Shown here in pieces: positions 7,768-14,303 of a stretch of DNA of 18,204 bases. This stretch comes from Candidatus Sulfopaludibacter sp. SbA3. GTDB taxonomy: Bacteria; Acidobacteriota; Vicinamibacteria; Vicinamibacterales; UBA2999. Numbering within the stretch: position 1 is the first letter of the stretch; every line of letters starts with the position of its first letter. The stretch is taken from positions 1 to 18,204 of the forward strand of contig CAMBHC010000011.1 in NCBI GenBank assembly GCA_945866285.1. The letters run 5' to 3'. The position numbers and the translations under genes are program-made. The notes under the pieces were generated by a model that saw only the letters and a program-made list of their open reading frames with translations, had not been told where the DNA came from and ran no database searches.

Positions 7768-7850
7768 CCACGAAGGACTCGAACCACGAAGCACACGAAC
7801 CAAGATTTCAATTCGTGTCCTTCGTGATTGAGCTTCGTGTTCTTCGCGGT
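7768..7850. repeat. Inverted repeat of CACGAAGGAC-type units between convergent genes (possible bidirectional terminator)
   Basis: The 83-base gap is almost wholly an imperfect inverted repeat. CACGAAGGAC (7769-7778) is the exact reverse complement of GTCCTTCGTG (7817-7826). An inner pair, ACACGAA (7793-7799) and TTCGTGT (7812-7818), closes a 12-base AT-rich loop. The outer units CCACGAAG and CTTCG(C/T)GG also mirror each other. It begins immediately after the DUF5916 stop and ends 5 bases before the PQQ-protein stop. It could fold in both transcripts, but lacks a long T tract. Confidence 0.65.
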
Positions 7851-7855
7851 TGCCT

Positions 7856-9877
7856 TTAGGTCCCGAGCTTGTAAACCAGCAGCTCGCCCGCGAAGCCGGG
7901 TCCGCTGACCGCGACCGCGATGTACTGAACGCCGTTGACCATGTAGGTCATCGGCGAGCCGGTCTGCGGCGCCGGCATGAACACCTGGCCGGCATCCGCG
8001 CCCGTCGCCTTGTCATACGCGCGCAGGTAGGCGCCGCGGCCGTCGGGCGTCGTCGCGAACCCGCCCTCACCGGCGATCAGCAGCGTCTTGGTGGTCAGCA
8101 CGCCGATGCGTCCAGCGCGGCCCGTCCGCGGAATGGTCAGGCCCTTCAGCGCCGGGTGGTTCTTGATGTTGTCCGGTGTGTCCCCGTGAGGGATGCGCCA
8201 CAGCTGCTCGCCCTTGTTCATGTCGATGGCGGTAATCGTCGCGTAGGGTGGCTTTATCAGCGGCAGGCCGCGCACGGCGAGACCGCCGCCTCCGCCACCC
8301 GGTGCCGGCTTGGCCGTTGGATCCGGATTGCGCGCGATGCCGCGCACGTAGAGCATGTCGGACGCGTTGTTCTCCGGCTGCGTCAGGCTGAGCGACGTGA
8401 TCGCCACGTTGGTAAAGATGTAGAAGCGCTTCGTGTCCGGGTCGAAGGAGCCGCCCTGCCAGTTGGCGCCGCCGGTCACTTCGGGAATCATCAGCGTACC
8501 GCGCGGTCCCTCCCATTTGCTGACCACGGGCGGCGTGAAGATCGGGCCCATCTTGTACATCGACGCGACCTTCTCGCCCTCGGCGCGAAGCTCCGGCGTG
8601 AAGTCGAGCAGGTCGTTGACCGTGACGCCCTGCCGTTCGTAGGCGGGCGGCTTGGTGACGAACGGCTGCGTCGGTGAATACCATTCGCCGGGGACGTTGC
8701 CCTTTTCAACCGGGCGCTCCTCGATCGGCCACACCGGCTTGCCGGTCACGCGATCGAACACGTAGAGCCAGTTCTGCTTCGTCGGTTGCGCCACGGCCTT
8801 GACCGGCTTGCCGTCGACCACCAGGTCCATCAGGATCGGCGCGCACGGAATGTCGTGGTCCCAGATCCCGTGATGCACGAGCTGGTAGTGCCACTTGCGC
8901 TGCCCCGTCTTGATATCGAGCGCGAGCAGCGTTTCAGAGAACAACGACGTCTCGGCCGTGCCTTTTTTCTTGCCGCCGCGATGGCCACCGTAATAGTCGC
9001 CGGTCGGCAGCTCGACGGGCATGTAGACGATGCCGAGCTCTTCGTCGGCGCTCATCTGCGCCCAGACGCCGGCGTTACCGGTGTAGGCCGCCGCATCCGG
9101 ATCCCACGTGTCGTAGCCGGTTTCGCCCTTCATCGGGATGGTGTGGAAAATCCAGATGCGCTTGCCGGTACGGACATCGAAGCCGCGAATGAAGCCCTTG
9201 ACGTTGGTCTTGCTCTTCGGTGCGCCGCCTTCGCGATGCGCGGCGCCAATCACGATCACGTCCTTGGAGATGATCGGCGCGGCATGCAGGCCGATCTCCG
9301 CGGTCGTGAGGTCGAGGCCTTCCTGATCGAGACCGGTCTTCAGGTCGACGATGCCGTCGGTGCCGAAGTTCTTCACCGGCAGGCCGGTCTTGGCGTCGAG
9401 CGCGATCATCTGGTAGCCCGGCGTGACGTAGATGATGCGCTCGTCCTTGCCGTCGGACCAGTACGAGAGGCCGCGGCCCGACAGTTGGCGCGGCGCGGCT
9501 TCACCGCGTTTGCCTTCCTCGATGCTGTGCATCCACTTCATCTCGCCCGTGGTGGCGTCGAGACTGACCACGGCGCGGCGCGTGCCGGCGGTGGTGAACA
9601 GCCGGCCGTTGACCATCAGCGGCGTGGCCTGGTACTGGAACTCGGGGCGCGGACCGAGGTTGTCGGTCTTGAACCGGAAGGCCAGTTGCAGCTTGCTGAA
9701 GTTGGTGGCGTTGATTTGCTCGAGTGGGGAGTAGCGCGTCGCGGCGAGGTCCCCGCTATAGGTCGGCCATTCGCCCGCCTTGGGTGCCATTTGTCCCCGT
9801 GGCGACACGCCCGCGAGGCCAATCATCGTGACCAGGGCGCCGGCACCCACGAGCAGACGGCTTGAAAGTCGATTCAT
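7856..9877 (-). CDS. PQQ-type quinoprotein dehydrogenase (beta-propeller), exported
   Basis: The 673-residue protein has a Sec signal (MNRLSSRLLVGAGALVTMIG, cleavage about residue 27) and then an eight-bladed-type propeller. It starts with EWPTYSGDLAATRYSPLEQI at 36-55, the usual opening of membrane-type glucose/alcohol quinoprotein dehydrogenases. Blade motifs such as VVSLDATTGEMKW, GFDVRTGKRIWIF, LLALDIKTGQRKW and YVFDRVTGKPVW recur. The segment VHHGIWDHDIPCAPILMDL (334-352) and Lys367 in QPTKQNWLYVFDR correspond to the family's substrate-side Asp/Lys region, so it is probably active. It would oxidise a sugar, polyol or alcohol in the periplasm with PQQ and calcium. No PQQ biosynthesis gene is in the window. 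The ATG at 9877 is chosen because the frame upstream is repeat sequence and the signal peptide begins there. Confidence 0.9.
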   Translation of the reverse strand: MNRLSSRLLVGAGALVTMIGLAGVSPRGQMAPKAGEWPTYSGDLAATRYSPLEQINATNFSKLQLAFRFKTDNLGPRPEFQYQATPLMVNGRLFTTAGTRRAVVSLDATTGEMKWMHSIEEGKRGEAAPRQLSGRGLSYWSDGKDERIIYVTPGYQMIALDAKTGLPVKNFGTDGIVDLKTGLDQEGLDLTTAEIGLHAAPIISKDVIVIGAAHREGGAPKSKTNVKGFIRGFDVRTGKRIWIFHTIPMKGETGYDTWDPDAAAYTGNAGVWAQMSADEELGIVYMPVELPTGDYYGGHRGGKKKGTAETSLFSETLLALDIKTGQRKWHYQLVHHGIWDHDIPCAPILMDLVVDGKPVKAVAQPTKQNWLYVFDRVTGKPVWPIEERPVEKGNVPGEWYSPTQPFVTKPPAYERQGVTVNDLLDFTPELRAEGEKVASMYKMGPIFTPPVVSKWEGPRGTLMIPEVTGGANWQGGSFDPDTKRFYIFTNVAITSLSLTQPENNASDMLYVRGIARNPDPTAKPAPGGGGGGLAVRGLPLIKPPYATITAIDMNKGEQLWRIPHGDTPDNIKNHPALKGLTIPRTGRAGRIGVLTTKTLLIAGEGGFATTPDGRGAYLRAYDKATGADAGQVFMPAPQTGSPMTYMVNGVQYIAVAVSGPGFAGELLVYKLGT

Positions 9878-9886
9878 GGCGGCAAC

Positions 9887-9894
9887 TGTATAAT
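9887..9894. promoter_or_regulatory. Candidate shared -10 region for the divergent PQQ-dehydrogenase and PEBP genes
   Basis: A consensus TATAAT lies at 9889-9894 on the plus strand, and the same bases read TATACA (9892-9887) on the minus strand. For the minus direction the start would fall just before the ATG at 9877, making the PQQ-dehydrogenase mRNA nearly leaderless. A TTGAGT 15 bases upstream is a weak -35. For the plus direction a TTGAAA at 9862-9867 exists, but its 21-base spacing is too long to be convincing. Confidence 0.4.
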
Positions 9895-9896
9895 TC

Positions 9897-9921
9897 AGGC
9901 GGCCAGAACTCAAGGCCGCCT
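9897..9921. repeat. Perfect 8-base hairpin AGGCGGCC/GGCCGCCT
   Basis: AGGCGGCC (9897-9904) and GGCCGCCT (9914-9921) are exact reverse complements around a 9-base loop (AGAACTCAA). It directly follows the TATAAT box and would lie at the 5' end of any plus-strand transcript of the PEBP gene. Confidence 0.6.
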
Positions 9922-9925
9922 GTCT

Positions 9926-9970
9926 CGCCGAAGCCTCGGCGTAGCCTTGGCGAAGTCGGGGCGAAGGCGG
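9926..9970. repeat. Interspersed GCCTTGGCGAAG-type repeat in the PEBP leader
   Basis: Positions 9941-9960 match 1841-1860 (the rdgB start) at 19 of 20 bases. The copy is followed by a second partial unit, GCGAAGGCGG (9961-9970), and preceded by a small hairpin, GCCGA-AGCC-TCGGC. Here the element is non-coding, between divergent genes. Confidence 0.6.
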
Positions 9971-9995
9971 ACCACAGGTTCCCGGGGAGAAAATA

Positions 9996-10574
9996 ATGCG
10001 ACTTCGAGACGGTTTTCGAGCACTGGCGCTTGCCGCGCTCATGTTCGGCGCGTCGAGCACGGCGTGGGCCCAGGTGGCGCCGGCCGTCATTACGGTCACG
10101 AGTGCGACGCTCAAGGCGAATGAGACGATTCCGAAGGACCACACTGCGGATGGCCGTAACGTGTCGCCGGCCGTGATGTGGAGCGGCGCGCCGGCCGCCA
10201 CCAAGCAGTTCGCGCTGGTGTGCGACGACCCGGACGTGCCCATGCCGGGCGGCTTCGTGCACTGGGTGGTCTACAAGATTCCCGGCACCGCCAAGGGCTT
10301 GCCGGCCGAACTGCCGATGGACGCCACGCTGACGGCACCGGCCGACATTGCCGGCACCATCCAGGGGATGTCGGGCTTCCGCCGTGCCGGCTACCGCGGC
10401 CCCGCGCCGCCTCCCGGCAAGCCGCATCACTACACGTTCACGGTCTATGCCCTCGACGCGGAATTGCCGCTTGCGGAAGGGCTGAACCGGACGCAGCTGA
10501 TGGAAGCGATCAAGGGCCACATCATCGGCCAGGGCGCTCTCGTCTCGCTTTACGAGCGGATGCCCCCGCAGTAG
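9996..10574 (+). CDS. YbhB/YbcL family (PEBP, Raf-kinase-inhibitor-like) exported protein
   Basis: The 192-residue protein has a Sec signal (RDGFRALALAALMFGASSTAWA, residues 4-25). It is followed by a complete phosphatidylethanolamine-binding-protein fold: SATLKANETIPKDHTADGRNVSP, the anion-pocket motif CDDPDVPMPGGFVHWVVYKIPG at about 75-96, GYRGPAPPPGKPHHYTFTVYALD at about 132-154, and the C-terminal helix. Bacterial members are small secreted or cytosolic proteins of unsettled function, possibly ligand binding or protease inhibition. The start is supported by GGGGAG (9984-9989), six bases before the ATG, the best Shine-Dalgarno in the left two-thirds of the window. The TAG stop abuts the stop of the convergent GMC gene with no base between. 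Confidence 0.93.
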   Translation: MRLRDGFRALALAALMFGASSTAWAQVAPAVITVTSATLKANETIPKDHTADGRNVSPAVMWSGAPAATKQFALVCDDPDVPMPGGFVHWVVYKIPGTAKGLPAELPMDATLTAPADIAGTIQGMSGFRRAGYRGPAPPPGKPHHYTFTVYALDAELPLAEGLNRTQLMEAIKGHIIGQGALVSLYERMPPQ

Positions 10575-12278
10575 CTAGACCGTCACGCTCTTCCAGTTCT
10601 TTGCCAGATACTCGGCGGTGCGCCACGCCAGCGCCTGAACGGTCAGGGTTGGATTACGCGCACCGCTGGTGCCCATCACCGACGCGCCGAGCACACCCAG
10701 GTTGGGCACCTCGTGCGAGAACCCCCACTCATTGACCACGTTGGTCTCGGCGTTCCTGCCCATGCGCGTGCCGCCATAGGCGTGCGTCGTCGGGCCCATG
10801 GTGCCGAGCGGGTTGGCCTGCGTGGCGGTCGCACCGGCCGCCTTGTACCACTCGGTCATCTTGTCCTGCGTATGGGCCGTGATCTTCCGCTCGTTGTCCT
10901 GGTAGTCGGCGGTGATGCGGCACACGGGAAAGCCCAACGGATCTTTCACCGTGGGATCGAGATCGAGGAAGTTGCTCTCGTAGGGCAGCGTCGTCTTCTG
11001 GATGTACGCGGTGTTGGTCCGGTCCGCGTTCTCCATCACGAACCGCTTCCACTCCTTGCCCCACGTTGGCGTGCGGCCGAAGGTGCCCATGCTGGCGGCC
11101 GCAATGGGACGACGGTCTGACATCACCCAGAGGTTGCCGCCGCCGACGTAGTCGAGCGCGCCGTGGTCGTAGTTGTCGTCGGCAAAGTTGTCCACCGCCA
11201 CGCCCTGCGCCGGCAAGCCGTACCAGGCGTTGATGTCGAACGGGAAGAGCGCGGTCACGCCCGCACCTTGCGCGTGGCTGAAGTAGTGGCGGCCGACCTG
11301 GCCATGGTTGTTCGACAGGCCGTTGGGAAACGCCTTGGACTTGGACAGCAGCAACAGGCGGCTGTTCTCGTAAGTGTAGCTGCCGAGCAACACCACTTTG
11401 GCCGGCTGGATGAACTCCTGACCATCGGTCACGTAGGTGACGCCTGTGACCCGGCCCTGGTCGTCGGTGTCGATCGAGGTCACGGTCGCGCGCGTCACCA
11501 CCTTGAGACGCCCGGTCTCTTGTGCGCGCGGAATGGTGGTGAGGTGCGGCCCGTTCTTCGCATCCACGTGGCAGCCGCCCTTGTTGCAGAAGCCGTGATA
11601 CATGCACGCGGAACGGCCGTTGTAGGTGCGCGAGTTGATCGACGCCGGTCCGGCGAACGGATGCCAGCCCAGGCCGCGCGCGGCGGCCGCCATCAGGTCG
11701 ATGAAGCCGGTGCTGCGCAGCGGCGGCATGGGATACGGCCGCGACCGCGGACCTTCGAAGATGTTGCCGCGCGGATCGATGGTGCCCTTGACGTTGCCGG
11801 CCTGGCCCGACACGCCCATCTCGTATTCGATCTTGTCGTAATACGCCTCGAGCTCCTCGAGTCCGAACGGCCAGTCTTCGACCGTTGACCCCTTGGGCAG
11901 GCGCGACGCGCCATAGCGCTTGGTCGTCTCGGAGACCACCTTGAAGTCCCACGGGTTGAGCCGCCACGACTGCGCCCAGTAGTGCAGCGTCGTGCCGCCA
12001 ACCGCGTTCATCATCGGATGACTGCCGGCGCGGGTGGTGGCGGCCTTGGCGTTGACGCGGTGCGTCGGCACCTCCTGCTGCGCCTTCTGCACCGACTGCG
12101 GCCAGTCGCGGACGTTGTTGCGGATTTCATCCGGCGCGAAGTCGCGGCGGGTCAGCCACGTGCCTGCCTCGAGACCGACGACGTCGAGGCCGGCCTGCGC
12201 CAGCGGCAACACGGCCACGCCGCCAGCGGCGCCGAGACCGATCACCACGACGTCGGTCGCTTTCAGCTTAGTGGCCAT
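10575..12278 (-). CDS. GMC-family FAD oxidoreductase (gluconate 2-dehydrogenase large-subunit type)
   Basis: This 567-residue flavoprotein oxidises an alcohol or sugar group. The FAD-binding VVVIGLGAAGG is at 10-20, with the acidic GLEAGTWL at 35-42. NAVGGTTLHYWAQSWRL at 91-107 is the second FAD-contact motif. The C-terminal catalytic part has THAYGGTRMG with candidate base His499 and SGARNPTLTVQALAWRTAEYL with Asn542, as in GMC enzymes. Three cysteines in ACMYHGFCNKGGCHVD (225, 231, 236) sit where related dehydrogenases bind a cluster or have structural cysteines. It has no signal peptide. The preceding gene encodes a Tat-signal subunit 3 and overlaps it by 11 bases, so the folded complex is probably exported together, as in gluconate and FAD-glucose dehydrogenases. 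No cytochrome subunit is adjacent. The substrate is unknown. Confidence 0.93.
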   Translation of the reverse strand: MATKLKATDVVVIGLGAAGGVAVLPLAQAGLDVVGLEAGTWLTRRDFAPDEIRNNVRDWPQSVQKAQQEVPTHRVNAKAATTRAGSHPMMNAVGGTTLHYWAQSWRLNPWDFKVVSETTKRYGASRLPKGSTVEDWPFGLEELEAYYDKIEYEMGVSGQAGNVKGTIDPRGNIFEGPRSRPYPMPPLRSTGFIDLMAAAARGLGWHPFAGPASINSRTYNGRSACMYHGFCNKGGCHVDAKNGPHLTTIPRAQETGRLKVVTRATVTSIDTDDQGRVTGVTYVTDGQEFIQPAKVVLLGSYTYENSRLLLLSKSKAFPNGLSNNHGQVGRHYFSHAQGAGVTALFPFDINAWYGLPAQGVAVDNFADDNYDHGALDYVGGGNLWVMSDRRPIAAASMGTFGRTPTWGKEWKRFVMENADRTNTAYIQKTTLPYESNFLDLDPTVKDPLGFPVCRITADYQDNERKITAHTQDKMTEWYKAAGATATQANPLGTMGPTTHAYGGTRMGRNAETNVVNEWGFSHEVPNLGVLGASVMGTSGARNPTLTVQALAWRTAEYLAKNWKSVTV

Positions 12279-12987
12279 GGGTCTTTTCCGCGTTGGTGGT
12301 GAGGCTCGCCGTGGCCTTGGTGAACATCTCGGTGTCGTATGCCGACTTGTGGTTCGGCGTCAGCTTGACGCCCAGCCGCTGATCGTCGGCCGACACGTTG
12401 GTGCGCACGCCGGGATAGCCGATCAGATCCCAGCCGACGAAGTTGGCGTTGCCGCCGTAGAACGGGTCGCCGAATGTGCCTTGCAGCGTGTGTGTGCGGA
12501 CCATGCCGAAGAAGGCCGCGGAGCTGCCCTGGAAGCCGGTGGCGGCGCCGGTCTCGACGTCGATCAGCACCGAGTCCTGGTCGCGGTCCGAGAGTTCGAG
12601 AAACGGCTTGCCGCGCGAGGAGCGGCAGTAGCGGTCGAACGCCGCGAAGCCGGCGGTGTACGCCGGCTTGGACGACGCCAGTGCGCCACCGAGCGCGCGA
12701 TCGATAAAGTGCGCCGCCCGCGCCTCGCGGGCACCCGGGCCGCTGGCGTCGGTGGGAATAATCCGCGCGCAAATCGCCTCGAGCAAATCGGCTTCGGCTG
12801 CCGTCAGGTTCTCGATGGCCTCGCGGCGCGGCGTCTGAGCGACTGCTTCAACGATCGCTGCGGGTGGTGCCGCGGCGGCGTCACCGCCACCGACCGGTGT
12901 CAGCGGAATGGTCATGGCGGCTCCGGCCATGCCCGCCCGTTTCAGTAGATCGCGTCGCGATACTCCCGACTTCGTGTTATCAGCCAT
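12268..12987 (-). CDS. Gluconate 2-dehydrogenase subunit 3 family protein, Tat signal
   Basis: The 239-residue product begins with a twin-arginine signal (SRRDLLKRAGMAGAAMTIPL, residues 10-29). The mature part has LTAAEADLLEAICARIIPTDASGPGAREARAAHFIDRAL, the signature of the small subunit of membrane gluconate and FAD-glucose dehydrogenases. It continues with FQGSSAAFFGMVRTHTLQGTFGDPFYGGNANFVGWDLIGYPG. The subunit acts as chaperone and export carrier of the GMC flavoprotein encoded immediately downstream. The ATG at 12987 is preceded by GGAGG (complement of 12993-12997) at five bases. An upstream ATG at 13023 would put 12 unrelated residues before the Tat motif and lacks this site. The 11-base overlap with the GMC gene suggests coupled synthesis. 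Confidence 0.93.
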   Translation of the reverse strand: MADNTKSGVSRRDLLKRAGMAGAAMTIPLTPVGGGDAAAAPPAAIVEAVAQTPRREAIENLTAAEADLLEAICARIIPTDASGPGAREARAAHFIDRALGGALASSKPAYTAGFAAFDRYCRSSRGKPFLELSDRDQDSVLIDVETGAATGFQGSSAAFFGMVRTHTLQGTFGDPFYGGNANFVGWDLIGYPGVRTNVSADDQRLGVKLTPNHKSAYDTEMFTKATASLTTNAEKTHGH

Positions 12988-13021
12988 CAGAGCCTCCGGG
13001 TTTGCTGACGCAGCGTAAATC

Positions 13022-13206
13022 AAATACAGCCGCAGATTTCACCGAATCTCACCGATTCTGAAACGGCAACCCCTGACCCGCATTCGACCGCGACACCAGG
13101 CGGCAACGAGCGCGCCGCCGGTCGTAGACCTCGCTCCCGTGGGGCGGCCTTCGGCCGCCGCGCTCGTTCGCATCGGCGTGAATCTGCGAAATCTGCGGCC
13201 GTATTT
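13022..13206. repeat. 185-base element bounded by 19-base inverted repeats, with inner inverted repeat and hairpin
   Basis: AAATACAGCCGCAGATTTC (13022-13040) is the reverse complement of 13188-13206 with one mismatch. Inside, AACGAGCGCG (13105-13114) is exactly mirrored by CGCGCTCGTT (13159-13168), and GGCGGCCTTCGGCCGCC (13143-13159) is a 7-base-stem hairpin. It fills most of the gap between the divergent Tat-subunit and aldolase-like genes. It contains no ORF of note. The layout resembles a MITE or a REP-pair element, but I see no clear target-site duplication. Confidence 0.65.
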
Positions 13207-13232
13207 AAAAAGACGGCGCGGTCGGGTAGCAT
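13204..13232 (+). promoter_or_regulatory. Candidate promoter of the aldolase-like gene
   Basis: TTTAAA (13204-13209) and TAGCAT (13227-13232) are 17 bases apart, each matching the -35 and -10 consensus at four of six bases. Transcription would start a few bases before the ATG at 13243, giving a nearly leaderless mRNA; this fits the absence of a Shine-Dalgarno. The -35 overlaps the right terminus of the inverted-repeat element, so the repeat may have brought part of the promoter. Confidence 0.4.
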
Positions 13233-13242
13233 CTAGCCACTT

Positions 13243-14127
13243 ATGAAGCATTCAGCCATTCGCGCCGCCATCATCACGGTCGCTGTCCTCGTCACGGCAT
13301 CGGCGGCCCACGCGCAGGTTATCCCGCTCTGGTCGCAGGGCAAGGTCGCGTTCGGCGTCTATGCGCCCAACGAGAACGCGCCGCCGCCGGGGGCGGGTGG
13401 GGCGGGTCGAGCAGGTGGGGCTGGTGGGGGAGCGCCGGCGGCTCCGCGGCCCAAGCCGCTTTACACCGTCGGCGGCGCCGAGAAGCTGGCGATGAACGCA
13501 CTCTACGACTACGTGTTCCTCAACCTTGAGGGCGCCTACGATCCCGATGCCGTGAAGGCCATGTCGCAGGGCCTGCGCACCGCGAAGGCGACCAGCCGCA
13601 AGACCTTGATCGTCCGCATTCCGCCGATCAGCGCGGACGGCGCGGATGCAACCAAGGCCCGGGTCAAGGAGATCTTCGACGCCGGCGCCGATGGCGTCAC
13701 CATTCCGCACATCCGCGACATCGACGAAGCCAGGCTCGCGCTCAGCTTCTTTGCCGGCGTCAAGGCCGACATCTGGTCGCCTGCCAACCCCAAGGGCACC
13801 AAGATCGCGATGCTGATGCTCGAGGATCCCACGGCCATCACGCAGCGCGTGGCAATTGCCAACCTGCCGGGGATCAGCGTGCTGGCGTGCGGCATCGGGT
13901 CACTGGCGCAAGCCATCGGCGGCGACCGTGACGCCGCGCGCGCCGGTGCCGAAGCCGGCACCCAGCAGGTGCTGGTCGAAACCAAGCGCATGAAGATTGC
14001 CAATATGCTGACGGCCAACGCCAAGGACGTCGAGACGCGCGTCAAGGAAGGCTTTCTGGCGCTGCTGATGCAGGGCGCGCAGGCTGACGAAGCCATCAAG
14101 ATCGGCCGCGCCGCCGCCGGGCGCTAG
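13243..14127 (+). CDS. Exported HpcH/HpaI aldolase/citrate-lyase-like protein with altered active site
   Basis: The 294-residue protein has a Sec signal (residues 1-24, cleavage after AHA), a Gly/Ala/Pro-rich linker (about 45-70), and a class II pyruvate-aldolase-type (HpcH/HpaI) TIM-barrel domain. Recognisable barrel segments are LYDYVFLNLEGAYDP (87-101), TLIVRIPPIS (121-130), IFDAGADGVTIPHIRDIDEA (144-163), IAMLMLEDPTAI (188-199) and ISVLACGIGSLAQAIG (211-226). By alignment from memory with E. coli HpaI, Arg125 (HpaI Arg70) and Glu194 (metal ligand Glu149) are kept. The position of catalytic His45 is Gly97, and that of metal ligand Asp175 is Ser220. Normal family members are cytosolic, so both location and active site are unusual. 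It may be a binding protein or use different chemistry. A DUF1592 gene follows after a terminator-like hairpin. Confidence 0.85.
   Translation: MKHSAIRAAIITVAVLVTASAAHAQVIPLWSQGKVAFGVYAPNENAPPPGAGGAGRAGGAGGGAPAAPRPKPLYTVGGAEKLAMNALYDYVFLNLEGAYDPDAVKAMSQGLRTAKATSRKTLIVRIPPISADGADATKARVKEIFDAGADGVTIPHIRDIDEARLALSFFAGVKADIWSPANPKGTKIAMLMLEDPTAITQRVAIANLPGISVLACGIGSLAQAIGGDRDAARAGAEAGTQQVLVETKRMKIANMLTANAKDVETRVKEGFLALLMQGAQADEAIKIGRAAAGR
13389..13406 (+). other. G-quadruplex-type tract in the coding strand
   Basis: GGGGGCGGGTGGGGCGGG has four runs of at least three G separated by single-base loops, the pattern of a very stable parallel quadruplex. More G runs follow to 13430. It encodes part of the Gly-rich linker of the exported aldolase-like protein, about 150 bases after the start. 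Confidence 0.6.
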
Positions 14128-14166
14128 GCCTCGCTCCATGCGCGGCTGACCTCACATCCATACCCG

Positions 14167-14197
14167 CCAGCGGCACCGTTTGGTGCCGCTGGTTGTT
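14167..14197 (+). terminator. Rho-independent-like terminator after the aldolase-like gene
   Basis: CCAGCGGCACC (14167-14177) and GGTGCCGCTGG (14182-14192) form a perfect 11-base stem with a GTTT loop, followed by TTGTT. It lies 39 bases after the aldolase-like stop and 111 bases before the DUF1592 start. The T tract is short, so it may act as an attenuator or mRNA-stabilising hairpin. The rest of the gap holds AGTCT-GTT-AGACT (14238-14250), a small inverted repeat that could overlap a promoter for the next gene. Confidence 0.65.
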
Positions 14198-14303
14198 CCG
14201 TCCGCTGTCTCTTGATGTCTCTGCGGGAACAGCACTTAGTCTGTTAGACTGGCCCAAGAAAATGACGCCAACACCGGCAGTTTTTCTGAAGGACCGGACC
14301 CGG

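Noticed and set aside
8786..9865. Long open frame (359 codons) on the plus strand opposite the PQQ dehydrogenase
   Set aside because: It is antisense to a clear gene, Arg/Val/His-rich and without a family motif.
9878..10243. N-terminal extension of the PQQ-dehydrogenase frame to 10243
   Set aside because: The extension runs through repeat sequence and antisense to the PEBP gene. The Sec signal starts at the ATG at 9877.
14193..14303. Earlier start for the DUF1592 frame at 14193
   Set aside because: It would begin inside the terminator-like hairpin region and bury the signal peptide that starts at 14304.
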